Source: Fluviicola sp. | Lineage (GTDB): Bacteria > Bacteroidota > Bacteroidia > Flavobacteriales_D > Crocinitomicaceae | Length of the DNA stretch: 15,586 nt | NCBI RefSeq assembly: GCF_030151805.1 | Contig: NZ_JASLCN010000395.1 | Coordinates: forward strand, 1-15,586 | Direction: 5' to 3' | Shown here: piece by piece, positions 7,455 to 15,287 of the stretch | Layout of the letters: each line of letters starts with the position of its first letter | Position numbering within the stretch: the first letter of the stretch is position 1 | Made by a program: the position numbers and the translations under genes | Notes under the pieces: generated by a model | The model's database searches: none | What the model was told of the DNA's origin: nothing | What the model saw: only the letters and a program-made list of their open reading frames with translations

Positions 7455-9311
7455 TTAGTTTTTCACCACTTTGGCTTGTGTGTAGCTATTTCCGTTTTGA
7501 ATGTGCAGAATGTATGTTCCCGCAGCCAAATCACGGATATCAAACATGAATTGCGTTGTTCCTGCCTGCGCTTTCCAGGTCTGTTTCAAGGATATTTTCT
7601 TTCCGGTCCCGTCGATCAAAAAGATTTCGCTTGCTTCCTGGAACGGAAGACTCAGATTCATACATACATTCTCTGATGAAGGATTCGGGAAAAGGCTCAA
7701 AATTACCGGTGCTTCCTCGTTCAAACCAACATGACTAACCGGGGAAGGTGCGTAATACGGGCAATTCCGAGGTTGAAAGCCCTGAATCAGGTTGCGTGGA
7801 AGACTTGCCGCATTCACCAACTCCAGGTTCCGGGACAAATGATTCGTTTTAAACGATTTTGCATAGGAAAACCCGGAATTTCTCGAATCGATCGTATTTA
7901 CAAAGTACCAATCTGCCTGCGTACGCTGTTTGTTGATGTCCAGCATCACAAATCCATGTGTGGATAGTTCTGCAAACTTGATATGAGAATTCGCCAGCAT
8001 GAGTGCTCCTGCTCCACCCGGAATATTCATTCCCGGTGAGGTAACACTCGGAGCAACAAATTCCACTCCGGCTGATCCGCTTCCCGTAGAACCATTGTAG
8101 GACGAAGTCGGGATATCATTTGCCCAGGACGAGTGAATATCTCCTGTAATCACCACAACATCACTGATATTATACGTCAAAATATGATTCAAAACCCTGT
8201 TTCGTTCTGCGGGATAACCATCCCACTGATCTCCGTTCAATGCTGCACCGAATAAAGTCAGAGGAGCAATCATTACTTGCTGCGCGATGACTTTCCATCG
8301 TTCCGTACTTTGTGACAGACGGTTTCCCAACCAGGAAAACTGATCCGCTCCAAGCAATTGACGGGTCGTTGAATTTACGGTTGTTCCGCTTGTTCCTGCT
8401 TGTTGGTCTCTTCCGTGCAAGCGTGTATCCAGCATAATCAAATCAAGTAAATCTCCGTATTTGATCTCCCGGAAAATCTGGTAAGGATCACTTGTTCCGG
8501 TAACCCTGATCGGAAGCCATTCAAAAAAGGCTTGTTTGGCTGCTGCTTTGCGAACTGCGAAACTTCCTTCATTCGCCTGGTGATTTTCTGCTCCGTTCAT
8601 CCAGGCATCATTTGCCGTTTCGTGGTCATCCCACACAACGATCATTGGAAATTGCTGATGCAGATCCCGCAAATCGTCATCCAGGCGATAGGTCGAATAA
8701 CGTGCTCGGTAATCCGGAAGGGAGAGGATTTCGTTGGTTGGATCCCATTGTCTGTTTACCGACGGGTTGGGAGAATATCCTCCCGATTCGTATTCATAAA
8801 TGTAATCTCCCAAACAGATCACTGCATCAAAATCGTTTCGTTCCTTCAGAGTGGAAAACACATTGAAGTAGCCTGCTTCGTAATTGGCGCAGGAAACCAC
8901 TGCAAAGCGCAAGCTGTCGCTATCTCCAACCGGAGCAGTTCTCGTCCGTCCGATCACACTTTTCAGCGTATCTGATTTAAACTGGTAGAAATAGGTTGTA
9001 TTCGGATCAAGTCCTGTAGCGTCTACTTTTACCGTATAATCTTTTGATTGGTCTGTCAATACCACACCTCCCGATAAACCAATGGTAAAAGCCGTGTCTT
9101 TTGCAATTTTCCATTCAACAATCTGCGATGCACTGCTTCCATTATCAGGAGTAATCCGTGTCCACAAAATCACGCGGTCAGATAAAGGATCTCCTGAAGC
9201 CACACCATGATAAAACGGTTTCAAACAGGCATTGACTGTTTTGGGCGTATGCTGGCTGATTCCAGAAAAGGAGAAACCCAGGAAAAATAAAGCGGAAATA
9301 AAGTTGCGCAT
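7455..9311 (-). CDS. phoD: PhoD-type alkaline phosphatase/phosphodiesterase with T9SS sorting domain
   Basis: This 618-residue secreted phosphoesterase releases phosphate from mono- and diesters; characterised PhoD enzymes use iron and calcium. The signal peptide (about 1-19) precedes the PhoD N-terminal beta domain (about 32-128, with GVASGDPLSDRVILWTRITP). The metallophosphoesterase core has SCANYEAG at 140-147, GDYIYEYE at 168-175, WDDHETANDAW at 227-237, DTRLHGRDQ at 295-303 and GDIHSSWAND at 390-399, so its metal ligands look complete. A T9SS type A sorting domain begins at FPNPSS (541-546) and ends AAGTYILHI...KVVKN, so export to the cell surface or medium through T9SS is expected. The ATG shares one base with the stop of the glycine-rich gene (TGATG). 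It is the last gene of the three-gene operon and ends 70 bp before the terminator at 7350-7385. Confidence 0.94.
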   Translation of the reverse strand: MRNFISALFFLGFSFSGISQHTPKTVNACLKPFYHGVASGDPLSDRVILWTRITPDNGSSASQIVEWKIAKDTAFTIGLSGGVVLTDQSKDYTVKVDATGLDPNTTYFYQFKSDTLKSVIGRTRTAPVGDSDSLRFAVVSCANYEAGYFNVFSTLKERNDFDAVICLGDYIYEYESGGYSPNPSVNRQWDPTNEILSLPDYRARYSTYRLDDDLRDLHQQFPMIVVWDDHETANDAWMNGAENHQANEGSFAVRKAAAKQAFFEWLPIRVTGTSDPYQIFREIKYGDLLDLIMLDTRLHGRDQQAGTSGTTVNSTTRQLLGADQFSWLGNRLSQSTERWKVIAQQVMIAPLTLFGAALNGDQWDGYPAERNRVLNHILTYNISDVVVITGDIHSSWANDIPTSSYNGSTGSGSAGVEFVAPSVTSPGMNIPGGAGALMLANSHIKFAELSTHGFVMLDINKQRTQADWYFVNTIDSRNSGFSYAKSFKTNHLSRNLELVNAASLPRNLIQGFQPRNCPYYAPSPVSHVGLNEEAPVILSLFPNPSSENVCMNLSLPFQEASEIFLIDGTGKKISLKQTWKAQAGTTQFMFDIRDLAAGTYILHIQNGNSYTQAKVVKN

Positions 9312-10882
9312 CAGTTCTTAATCAATTTTTTCACAATCGAATTTCCCTGCCAGTTCAAAACTACCTGATACGTACCAGGAGCCAGGTTTTCCAATGGAAT
9401 AGTTACTGCATTTACTGAAAAGGTATGTGTTTCTGCATACACGATTCTTCCGGAAAGGTCTACCAAACTCACCGCTGCATTTTCCATTGATTGGCTCACT
9501 GCCAAACGAATTTCATTTGTTGCAGGATTCGGGAAAATATCCAGTTTGAAATTGGACGCCAATTCCATGACAGAAAGTTCGCTGCACCCTACGAAATAAG
9601 TTCCGTCAGTTCCTGTGCTTGCTCCGGTTCCGCCGTTAAAGTTCACCGTAGGATTTACCACTGCAGCCGAACAAATCGGAACAAATACTTTCACACGACC
9701 TCCTCCTCCGGCTCCGCCACTTTGCCCCGGATTTCCGTTATTCGAAGTCAATGATTGTGATCCGCAGAAAGTAGCAGAATAGTTACAAGAAACACCATTT
9801 CCACGAGAACCGCCCGCACCACCGGAACCTCCTTTTGCAGACAATGTTCCTGTGATCGACGCATCGTCTTCTGCGAAAAGTAAAATTCCGCCTCCCGAAC
9901 CACCTCCGGCGCCACCGGCTCCACCAGCTCCTGTTGAAAGCGTTGCTTCTCCGCAATCGTCACAACCATCCGAACAACATTTCGAAGTTGCTCCGCCGTT
10001 ACCACCTTGTCCGCCTGCCTGGCCATCACCGCCATTTACGCTAATTGTTCCCGACAACGTCAAATTATCTGAAGCGCGCAGAATGACTGATCCTCCTCCG
10101 GCTCCACCATTTCCTCCTGCCAATCCGATATCAAAAGATCTTCCGCCACCTCCTGCTCCGGAGCCTCCCGAACCAGGTTGAATATCCATTCCGGATAAGG
10201 TTCCGTATACAGCACCGGCAGCACCTCCATTTCCGCCACTTCCTCCCTGAACAGGATAAGCAGATGAAACACTCAACCCGGAAGCAACATAATCCGAAGA
10301 TCCCGCTCCACCGGAACCACCGGAAGTACCTGCTCCACCATAACTTGCACCGGAACCTGCACCTGCTCCACCGGAACCTGCAATCATTCCCGGTTCATCA
10401 TCCGAGTTCAAACAAATTTGTTTCGGACCGGAACCTGTAGCTCCGGCCGCTGCACTTGCTCCGGCTCCCGGACCTGTACCCGGTAAACCGAAGGCTCCAC
10501 CACTCAATTGAACCAATCCCGTGTTATCCTTATTCGAACACGAGTTAATTGCTGTCTGATCTCCGGTTAAACTATTCACGGTTTGTCCGGGTGCACCTCC
10601 AACTCCACCGGTATATCCGGCGTAATCCCCGTTGATCATTCCATCAATCACAATTTCGGAAGCGATGATTTCTAACTTTCCACAGGAATTAACGGAATAC
10701 GGTTGTACAAAAACCGTTGTACCCGAGTTCACCTGGAACTTCCCCGTCACGCGGTATACTCCCGACATGAATGTGGAACTGCTGACAATCATATTGCCAG
10801 AAACATCTGTTGTATCACACTGGGCCATTGTTGTTTGCGCGAACGCCACACAAAGCCCTAAAAAAATTTGTTGCTTAATCAT
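9311..10882 (-). CDS. Glycine-rich secreted protein with T9SS sorting domain
   Basis: This 523-residue protein has a signal peptide (about 1-20, ending TTMAQ), a non-repetitive N-terminal part to about 88, a very Gly/Ala/Ser-rich body (about 90-395) and a sorting domain starting at IFPNPATNE (449-457) and ending PGTYQVVL...KKLIKN. The body is not random. Three strand-turn units alternate with GGxGG runs: KLEIIASEIVIDGMING (69-85), SVILRASDNLTLSGTISVNGG (265-285) and ILLFAEDDASITGTLSAKGG (333-352). This is the pattern of beta-helix-like secreted proteins with glycine loops. A cysteine cluster CCSDGCDDC spans 302-310, and several other single cysteines suggest disulfides. No catalytic motif is seen. 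It sits 11 bp after the purple acid phosphatase gene, and its TGA overlaps the phoD ATG. A surface scaffold or matrix role next to the phosphatases is inference only. Confidence 0.9.
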   Translation of the reverse strand: MIKQQIFLGLCVAFAQTTMAQCDTTDVSGNMIVSSSTFMSGVYRVTGKFQVNSGTTVFVQPYSVNSCGKLEIIASEIVIDGMINGDYAGYTGGVGGAPGQTVNSLTGDQTAINSCSNKDNTGLVQLSGGAFGLPGTGPGAGASAAAGATGSGPKQICLNSDDEPGMIAGSGGAGAGSGASYGGAGTSGGSGGAGSSDYVASGLSVSSAYPVQGGSGGNGGAAGAVYGTLSGMDIQPGSGGSGAGGGGRSFDIGLAGGNGGAGGGSVILRASDNLTLSGTISVNGGDGQAGGQGGNGGATSKCCSDGCDDCGEATLSTGAGGAGGAGGGSGGGILLFAEDDASITGTLSAKGGSGGAGGSRGNGVSCNYSATFCGSQSLTSNNGNPGQSGGAGGGGRVKVFVPICSAAVVNPTVNFNGGTGASTGTDGTYFVGCSELSVMELASNFKLDIFPNPATNEIRLAVSQSMENAAVSLVDLSGRIVYAETHTFSVNAVTIPLENLAPGTYQVVLNWQGNSIVKKLIKN

Positions 10883-10893
10883 TCCTTCGTTTA

Positions 10894-13221
10894 TTAATGT
10901 AAAATTTTCAGAAAAACGGTACTCTCGTTATCACTGACTTTGAGAATATAGGTTCCGGACACCGCATTATCGGCCGGAATAAGGAGTTGTTTATTGGAGT
11001 TGTTGGGTACTGTTTCGGCATGAATCAGCTGCCCCTGAAGTGACCAAACTTCGATATTCAGTTCGTTTCCGTTAAATCCTGACCAGCGAACCGGAATAAA
11101 ATGATTGTCTTGCCAGGAATTAGTCCAGACTTTGGGAGTCAGGCCCGATTCATTCAAAAGTCCCGCCGTGCAATTGATCGAATTGTCCAATTCAACAAAG
11201 AACGTATCGACAATACAACCATTCGTATCGCTTGCCAAATACATGGTTGTGTGCGTAACGATCACCGACAATGAATCTGCTAACACCTGGTTGGGCTGCC
11301 ACAGAACTTTTCCGGGAAAGGAAGGAACGAGGTTCACGATATCATTCTGACAGGCAAGCAAGTGCTGAGAAGTTCCTGCATTTTTTATGATTGAAAAGCG
11401 ATCCAACACAGAACCGGTTGTGGTAACAAACGCTGCATCCAACCTGTTTTTGTGAATTTCAATACTCAAACTTCCCATATTATCCTTATCGGAATAACTG
11501 CAAACCGGATGCGGCCAGCCGGAAGAAACGGAGCTCAATTTTCCTGAGTTTCCTACAACTGCGTAAACCGTTCCTTTATGGGATTTCGAATAGCTTGTTT
11601 CTTTTTGATACGGGCAATCATCCAGGTTTCCTCCCGAACCGTTGTCTTTGATCATTTGCTGGGCCAGGGTTCCGGAAGTTCCATAGTGAGAATCAATTAA
11701 AAAGCTTCGTTCATAGGAATGGCTGTGTCCGTTTAAAACCAAATCGACCCCGTATTGTTCCAGGATCGGAAGGATGTTTTCGCGCATATCTTCACATTCT
11801 CCATCCATGAAAATGGGATTGTCGGAATCGTGGCTTCCTTTGGTGTACGGAGGATGATGCCAATAAGCAATGATCCATTCGGAAGTTGTTTGCTGCAAAT
11901 CAGAGATAAGCCAGGTTGCCATTGGAGCTGTTCCCGAACGATTTTCGTCATAACTGTCGAGCACAATAAAATGGATGTTTCCGTAATTGTATGAATAGTA
12001 TTTTTCTGTTCCGGAAGCCACTCCGCCCGCTTCTCCGTTCGTCGGAAGATTGAAAATATCAAAGTATGCCGGCGAAGGTGAAAATGGAATGTGATTGTTG
12101 TAATCGTGGTTTCCCAATGCGGGCCAGCAAACCGTTTTTGAAATCAGGTCGGCATACATCTGGCTGAATACTGCCGTTTGGTAACAACTTTGTGTTCCAT
12201 CGCTGATTCCGTTTCCATAGGCGTTATCTCCCAGCATGATCCAGCCATCAATGTGTTTGTTTTCATTGTAAACCAGGTAACCGTCTCTCACCGCACGCTG
12301 GTTTCCATCCGACATTCCTGCATCGCCGATTGCCCAGAAACGGTACAAATCACTGGATCCTTCAACCGGGCTTGTTTTAAAATATTGATCTGTGTGAGCC
12401 GGCATCAATTCCGTTGCTGAAGTTCCGATCGAGTAATAGTATGTTGTTTTTGGCTGCAAGCCCGTGATTTTCACAGCATGTTCTGTTGCATACGGGAAAA
12501 CGGTCGCCGAAAGTGTCAGATTATTCGGGTTTGTTCCGTAGCGCACTTTTGAATCGCAGGGAATATCTGTCTGCCAGCGAACAATCATGGAATTTGCTGT
12601 TCCGGTATTCAGATACGGTTCTCTTGTAACCTGAATGACCTGGGAATTCTGAGATCCACTCAGCGAAAGGTTAAAACTGATGTCCGAACTGCTTGCTTCG
12701 TCCTGGTGAATTTCCACCGCGATCACATTATTCCCGCTCGTGAGAAGTCCGGGACTGAATGCAAAATTGAAATAATCATCTTCTGCACCAAACGCAACGG
12801 TTGAAGATGCCACTGTTTGATTTGAAATCGTTCCGGACGGCATATTCGTTCTGAAGACTTCCGTGCCGTTTACATACACAACCGCTCCGTCGTCACGCAA
12901 AACAGCACCAATTATTTCCTGATACTGTGCAGGGTTCGAAACGTAAAAAACTTTCCGGAAGTAAGTCGTGATGTATTTATTCCCGGAACTTGGTCCGTAG
13001 GAAACAACTGTTTGTTCGTCTCCATCGCCATAACCTAATTCGGCCGGACCGGAAGACCAGGTATTATCGTTAAAGGAAGACTCTTTCCAGGAAGTTCCCA
13101 AATCCAATCCGCTGTCATTGTACTTCCAGGTACTTCCGGAAGGTAAAAGCACAGTTTGTCCTTCAAGGGTAGTAGAAAAGATTAACTGCTGCAGGGCAAT
13201 AAGTAGAAGTAGTTTTTTCAT
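10894..13221 (-). CDS. Multidomain purple acid phosphatase with C-terminal T9SS-like domain
   Basis: This 775-residue exported metallophosphatase has a signal peptide (1-22). A jelly-roll, galactose-binding-like domain follows (about 25-190, with VLRDDGAVVYVNGTEVFR and NNVIAVEIHQ). A PAP-type fibronectin-III-like domain spans about 197-285 (REPYLNTGTANSMIVRWQT). The catalytic domain (about 292-610) shows all five metallophosphatase motifs: GDAG with D300, GDNAY with D332 and the Fe-ligand Y335, GNHD 370-373, WHHP with H455/H456, and GHSHSYERS 498-506. This is the dinuclear Fe/metal site of purple acid phosphatases. Then comes an Ig-like segment (about 624-680) and a C-terminal domain ending SGTYILKV...LKILH that resembles a T9SS sorting domain but lacks a PNP start. 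It is the first gene of the operon with the glycine-rich and phoD genes. Natural substrates are unknown; organic phosphate scavenging is inferred. Confidence 0.93.
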   Translation of the reverse strand: MKKLLLLIALQQLIFSTTLEGQTVLLPSGSTWKYNDSGLDLGTSWKESSFNDNTWSSGPAELGYGDGDEQTVVSYGPSSGNKYITTYFRKVFYVSNPAQYQEIIGAVLRDDGAVVYVNGTEVFRTNMPSGTISNQTVASSTVAFGAEDDYFNFAFSPGLLTSGNNVIAVEIHQDEASSSDISFNLSLSGSQNSQVIQVTREPYLNTGTANSMIVRWQTDIPCDSKVRYGTNPNNLTLSATVFPYATEHAVKITGLQPKTTYYYSIGTSATELMPAHTDQYFKTSPVEGSSDLYRFWAIGDAGMSDGNQRAVRDGYLVYNENKHIDGWIMLGDNAYGNGISDGTQSCYQTAVFSQMYADLISKTVCWPALGNHDYNNHIPFSPSPAYFDIFNLPTNGEAGGVASGTEKYYSYNYGNIHFIVLDSYDENRSGTAPMATWLISDLQQTTSEWIIAYWHHPPYTKGSHDSDNPIFMDGECEDMRENILPILEQYGVDLVLNGHSHSYERSFLIDSHYGTSGTLAQQMIKDNGSGGNLDDCPYQKETSYSKSHKGTVYAVVGNSGKLSSVSSGWPHPVCSYSDKDNMGSLSIEIHKNRLDAAFVTTTGSVLDRFSIIKNAGTSQHLLACQNDIVNLVPSFPGKVLWQPNQVLADSLSVIVTHTTMYLASDTNGCIVDTFFVELDNSINCTAGLLNESGLTPKVWTNSWQDNHFIPVRWSGFNGNELNIEVWSLQGQLIHAETVPNNSNKQLLIPADNAVSGTYILKVSDNESTVFLKILH

Positions 13222-13237
13222 AAGCTTTTTCGCATTG

Positions 13238-13245
13238 CAAAGGAA
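13238..13245 (-). promoter_or_regulatory. Possible -7 box of the phosphatase operon (TTCCTTTG)
   Basis: On the minus strand TTCCTTTG, one mismatch from TAnnTTTG, lies 16 bases upstream of the ATG at 13219-13221 and just downstream of the GTTAAAT motif cluster. No -33 TTTG is seen at standard spacing. A promoter somewhere in 13222-13350 is likely, but the exact box is uncertain. Confidence 0.35.
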
Positions 13246-13253
13246 CCTACAGC

Positions 13254-13349
13254 ATTTAACTAAACTATTCAGGGTCTGTTAAATAACCGTTAGAATGTTG
13301 ATTAACAATTAAAAGCAATTGTTAAATCGGTTTAGTACCTGCGTTAAAT
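13254..13349. promoter_or_regulatory. Four GTTAAAT/ATTTAAC words in the leader of the phosphatase operon
   Basis: ATTTAAC is at 13254-13260, with its reverse complement GTTAAAT at 13278-13284, 13321-13327 and 13343-13349. Start-to-start distances of 24, 43 and 22 bases are close to two, four and two DNA turns. The cluster fills most of the 129-bp gap between the peroxidase stop and the phosphatase start, immediately upstream of the suspected -7 box. This layout suits a set of operator half-sites, but the region is AT-rich and no known regulator site is recognised. Confidence 0.4.
13302..13325. repeat. 9-bp inverted repeat (TTAACAATT / AATTGTTAA)
   Basis: TTAACAATT at 13302-13310 and its exact complement at 13317-13325 are separated by AAAAGC. 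With one bulged base the pairing extends to GATTAACAATT/AATTGTTAAATC. No T run follows on either strand, so it is a poor intrinsic terminator for the peroxidase gene. It fits better as a protein-binding palindrome in the phosphatase operon leader, and its right arm shares bases with one GTTAAAT word. Confidence 0.5.
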
Positions 13350-13350
13350 T

Positions 13351-15255
13351 TCAGTAGTTTCCACCCCAGATACGGGAGTTCCATTCGGGCATGGTTTCGA
13401 AGCGCGGTAATTTGAAAGGGCGTTGATTCAATCCGCTTGTATCTGTAAGCGTTTTTAAAAACAGGATGATATCCTGCTGTTCCTGGTTACTCAACTGCAA
13501 TGAATCGAAAGGCAAGGTTTGATTCGGAACCGGGTATTTCAATCCTTCTCCGCCACCTTTTTTATAGAAATCGAGCACCTGGTTCAAATCGGAATAAACT
13601 CCGTTGTGCATATACGGCGCAGTCAGTTCACTATTGCGAACAGTCGGAGTTTTAAATGCGTATTTCTGTTTCTCAACATACGTGACCTTGTAGCGACCTA
13701 AATCAGGATCCAATGAACGATTTTCTTTGGTTTGAGGCGTTCCCAAAATTTCATATTCCGAATCCATGAAATAGGGAGGAACTGTTCCGTTAAAAAGCGG
13801 AAAGAAATGACAAGAACCGCAAAGTGCTTTTCCGGCAAAGAGATTGTACCCGCTTACTTCACGTGAATTCAATGCATTGCGATCTCCGGACAGGTAGCGG
13901 TCAAAACGGCTGTCCATGGCAATGAGTGTTTTTTCGTATTCTGCAATTGCTTTTTGGATTGCATATTCTGAAATAGCTGCGTCTTTTTGAATTGTAAATG
14001 CTTCTTCAAACAATGCTTTGTACTCCCGGCTTTTTCTCAATTTCAGAACCACTTCCGAAAGTTTGCTTCCCATTTCACGTTCGTTGTGCACAACATCCCG
14101 GATTTGCTGTTCTATCTGATAGGCTTTTCCATCGTAAAAAAATGCTTTTTGGTACAACACATTGATCAATGATGGCGCATTACGCTCCAAAAAACCATCT
14201 TTGTTAAATGCCTGGCTGGTTTTCAATCCGTCTGTAAAAGCTTTATCAGGCTGGTGGCAGCTGCTGCACGCCCGTTCGTTATTGGCTGAAAGAATGGGAT
14301 CATAAAACAGCAATTTTCCCAAAGCTGCCTGCTTTTCCAGATCGGATGCATCGGAGTAGTAAATTGAAAAGAATTGCGGATTCAAGGTTTCTTTCGAAAA
14401 CAAACGCTCAGAATCCAGGCGAAGCGCCTGTTTGTGATCCGACCAGGGAAGACTTAAAGCACGGTGCAGAAGAACCAGGTTCAGATTGATTTCCTCAATA
14501 TAAAACGTAATAAAGTCCAGACGGTTAAAGGTGTCGAAGTCCGGATTTTTCTTCAAACATTTTCGTGCATTCAGAATACTCTCATTCAGTGATTGAAACC
14601 GGGCTTTTAGTTCTCCTTTTGTTCCGTACTTCAATCGAAAGCGTTTTATCAGCTCTGACATGGATGCCAGGGTTTCATCCGTTTCCTGAAGGTTTGTTTT
14701 CGTAAATGTTGCGTCATACCCGTTGAGATTCATTGCAGCAATACGCACCAATTGCAGCTGAAACATTTCCAGATAAATATGATCATCCAATGCAATTGAC
14801 AAACACGCATTTTTCAATTCCTGAAAAACAACGATTAAATCCACCACTTCATGCTCCAACGTTTTGGAATCAATTTCCTCTCCCGAAAAAAGAATTTCTT
14901 CAATTCGCTGAAAACCGCATGGATCTACTACAAAACCTTCTTCGTATTCTGAAAACTTCGGAACAAGCGCTCCGTTAATCTGATACTTCGCCTGTACAGG
15001 TGCAATGTGCTCGACAAAGAATTCGATATGCTTGTAATATTGCCTGGTTTTGAAGTAATGCTCCTTTGATTGATCCAAATCGCCCAAACCGGATTGGAAA
15101 TCTTTTAATTCATCAATCACTAACTGAAGTTCCTGCAACACATACTGATTGAAACCGGATTTCTCTTCCACCACAGCAGAGGAATGTTCCCGAATACTCA
15201 TCAAAGAGGTTGCGGTAACAAGAAACACAATAAAGAAAACAGAAACGCGCATCAT
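13351..15255 (-). CDS. Imelysin-like domain fused to di-haem cytochrome c peroxidase
   Basis: This 634-residue exported protein has a signal peptide (about 1-20); two adjacent ATG codons (15250-15255) leave the first residue uncertain. Residues about 35-270 are helical and resemble imelysin-like iron-associated proteins: FKTRQYYKHIEFFVEHIAP, NGALVPKFSEYE, then GFQRIEE at 114-120. The family's GxHxxE signature has glutamine in place of histidine here. Residues about 295-605 form a MauG/bacterial cytochrome c peroxidase domain with two haem c sites, CSSCH (330-334) and CGSCH (479-483). LGKLLFYDPILS precedes the first haem, and APYMHNG supplies a likely axial Met549. Known members reduce H2O2 or oxidise protein/iron partners in the periplasm. 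There is no T9SS sorting domain, so a periplasmic location is expected. It follows a truncated T9SS cargo gene by 32 bp and precedes the phosphatase operon by 129 bp. Confidence 0.9.
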   Translation of the reverse strand: MMRVSVFFIVFLVTATSLMSIREHSSAVVEEKSGFNQYVLQELQLVIDELKDFQSGLGDLDQSKEHYFKTRQYYKHIEFFVEHIAPVQAKYQINGALVPKFSEYEEGFVVDPCGFQRIEEILFSGEEIDSKTLEHEVVDLIVVFQELKNACLSIALDDHIYLEMFQLQLVRIAAMNLNGYDATFTKTNLQETDETLASMSELIKRFRLKYGTKGELKARFQSLNESILNARKCLKKNPDFDTFNRLDFITFYIEEINLNLVLLHRALSLPWSDHKQALRLDSERLFSKETLNPQFFSIYYSDASDLEKQAALGKLLFYDPILSANNERACSSCHQPDKAFTDGLKTSQAFNKDGFLERNAPSLINVLYQKAFFYDGKAYQIEQQIRDVVHNEREMGSKLSEVVLKLRKSREYKALFEEAFTIQKDAAISEYAIQKAIAEYEKTLIAMDSRFDRYLSGDRNALNSREVSGYNLFAGKALCGSCHFFPLFNGTVPPYFMDSEYEILGTPQTKENRSLDPDLGRYKVTYVEKQKYAFKTPTVRNSELTAPYMHNGVYSDLNQVLDFYKKGGGEGLKYPVPNQTLPFDSLQLSNQEQQDIILFLKTLTDTSGLNQRPFKLPRFETMPEWNSRIWGGNY

Positions 15256-15287
15256 TTATTCCGGGGATTGCAATTTGAATCGTTCAC

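Noticed and set aside
8532..8975. Plus-strand open frame of 147 residues inside phoD
   Set aside because: It is antisense to the conserved catalytic core of PhoD, has no recognisable domain and no promoter.
9852..10181. Plus-strand open frame encoding a proline-rich 109-residue peptide
   Set aside because: It is the antisense image of glycine codons in the Gly-rich gene; GGN runs read as proline on the other strand. It has no start context of its own.
9600..10600. Repeated short GC-rich words as a CRISPR array or tandem repeat
   Set aside because: They are irregular glycine codon runs inside one open reading frame, with no constant repeat length or spacers.
13222..13350. Classical Pho box upstream of the phosphatase operon
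   Set aside because: No CTGTCAT-type direct repeats are present; the repeated word there is GTTAAAT, which does not match that site.
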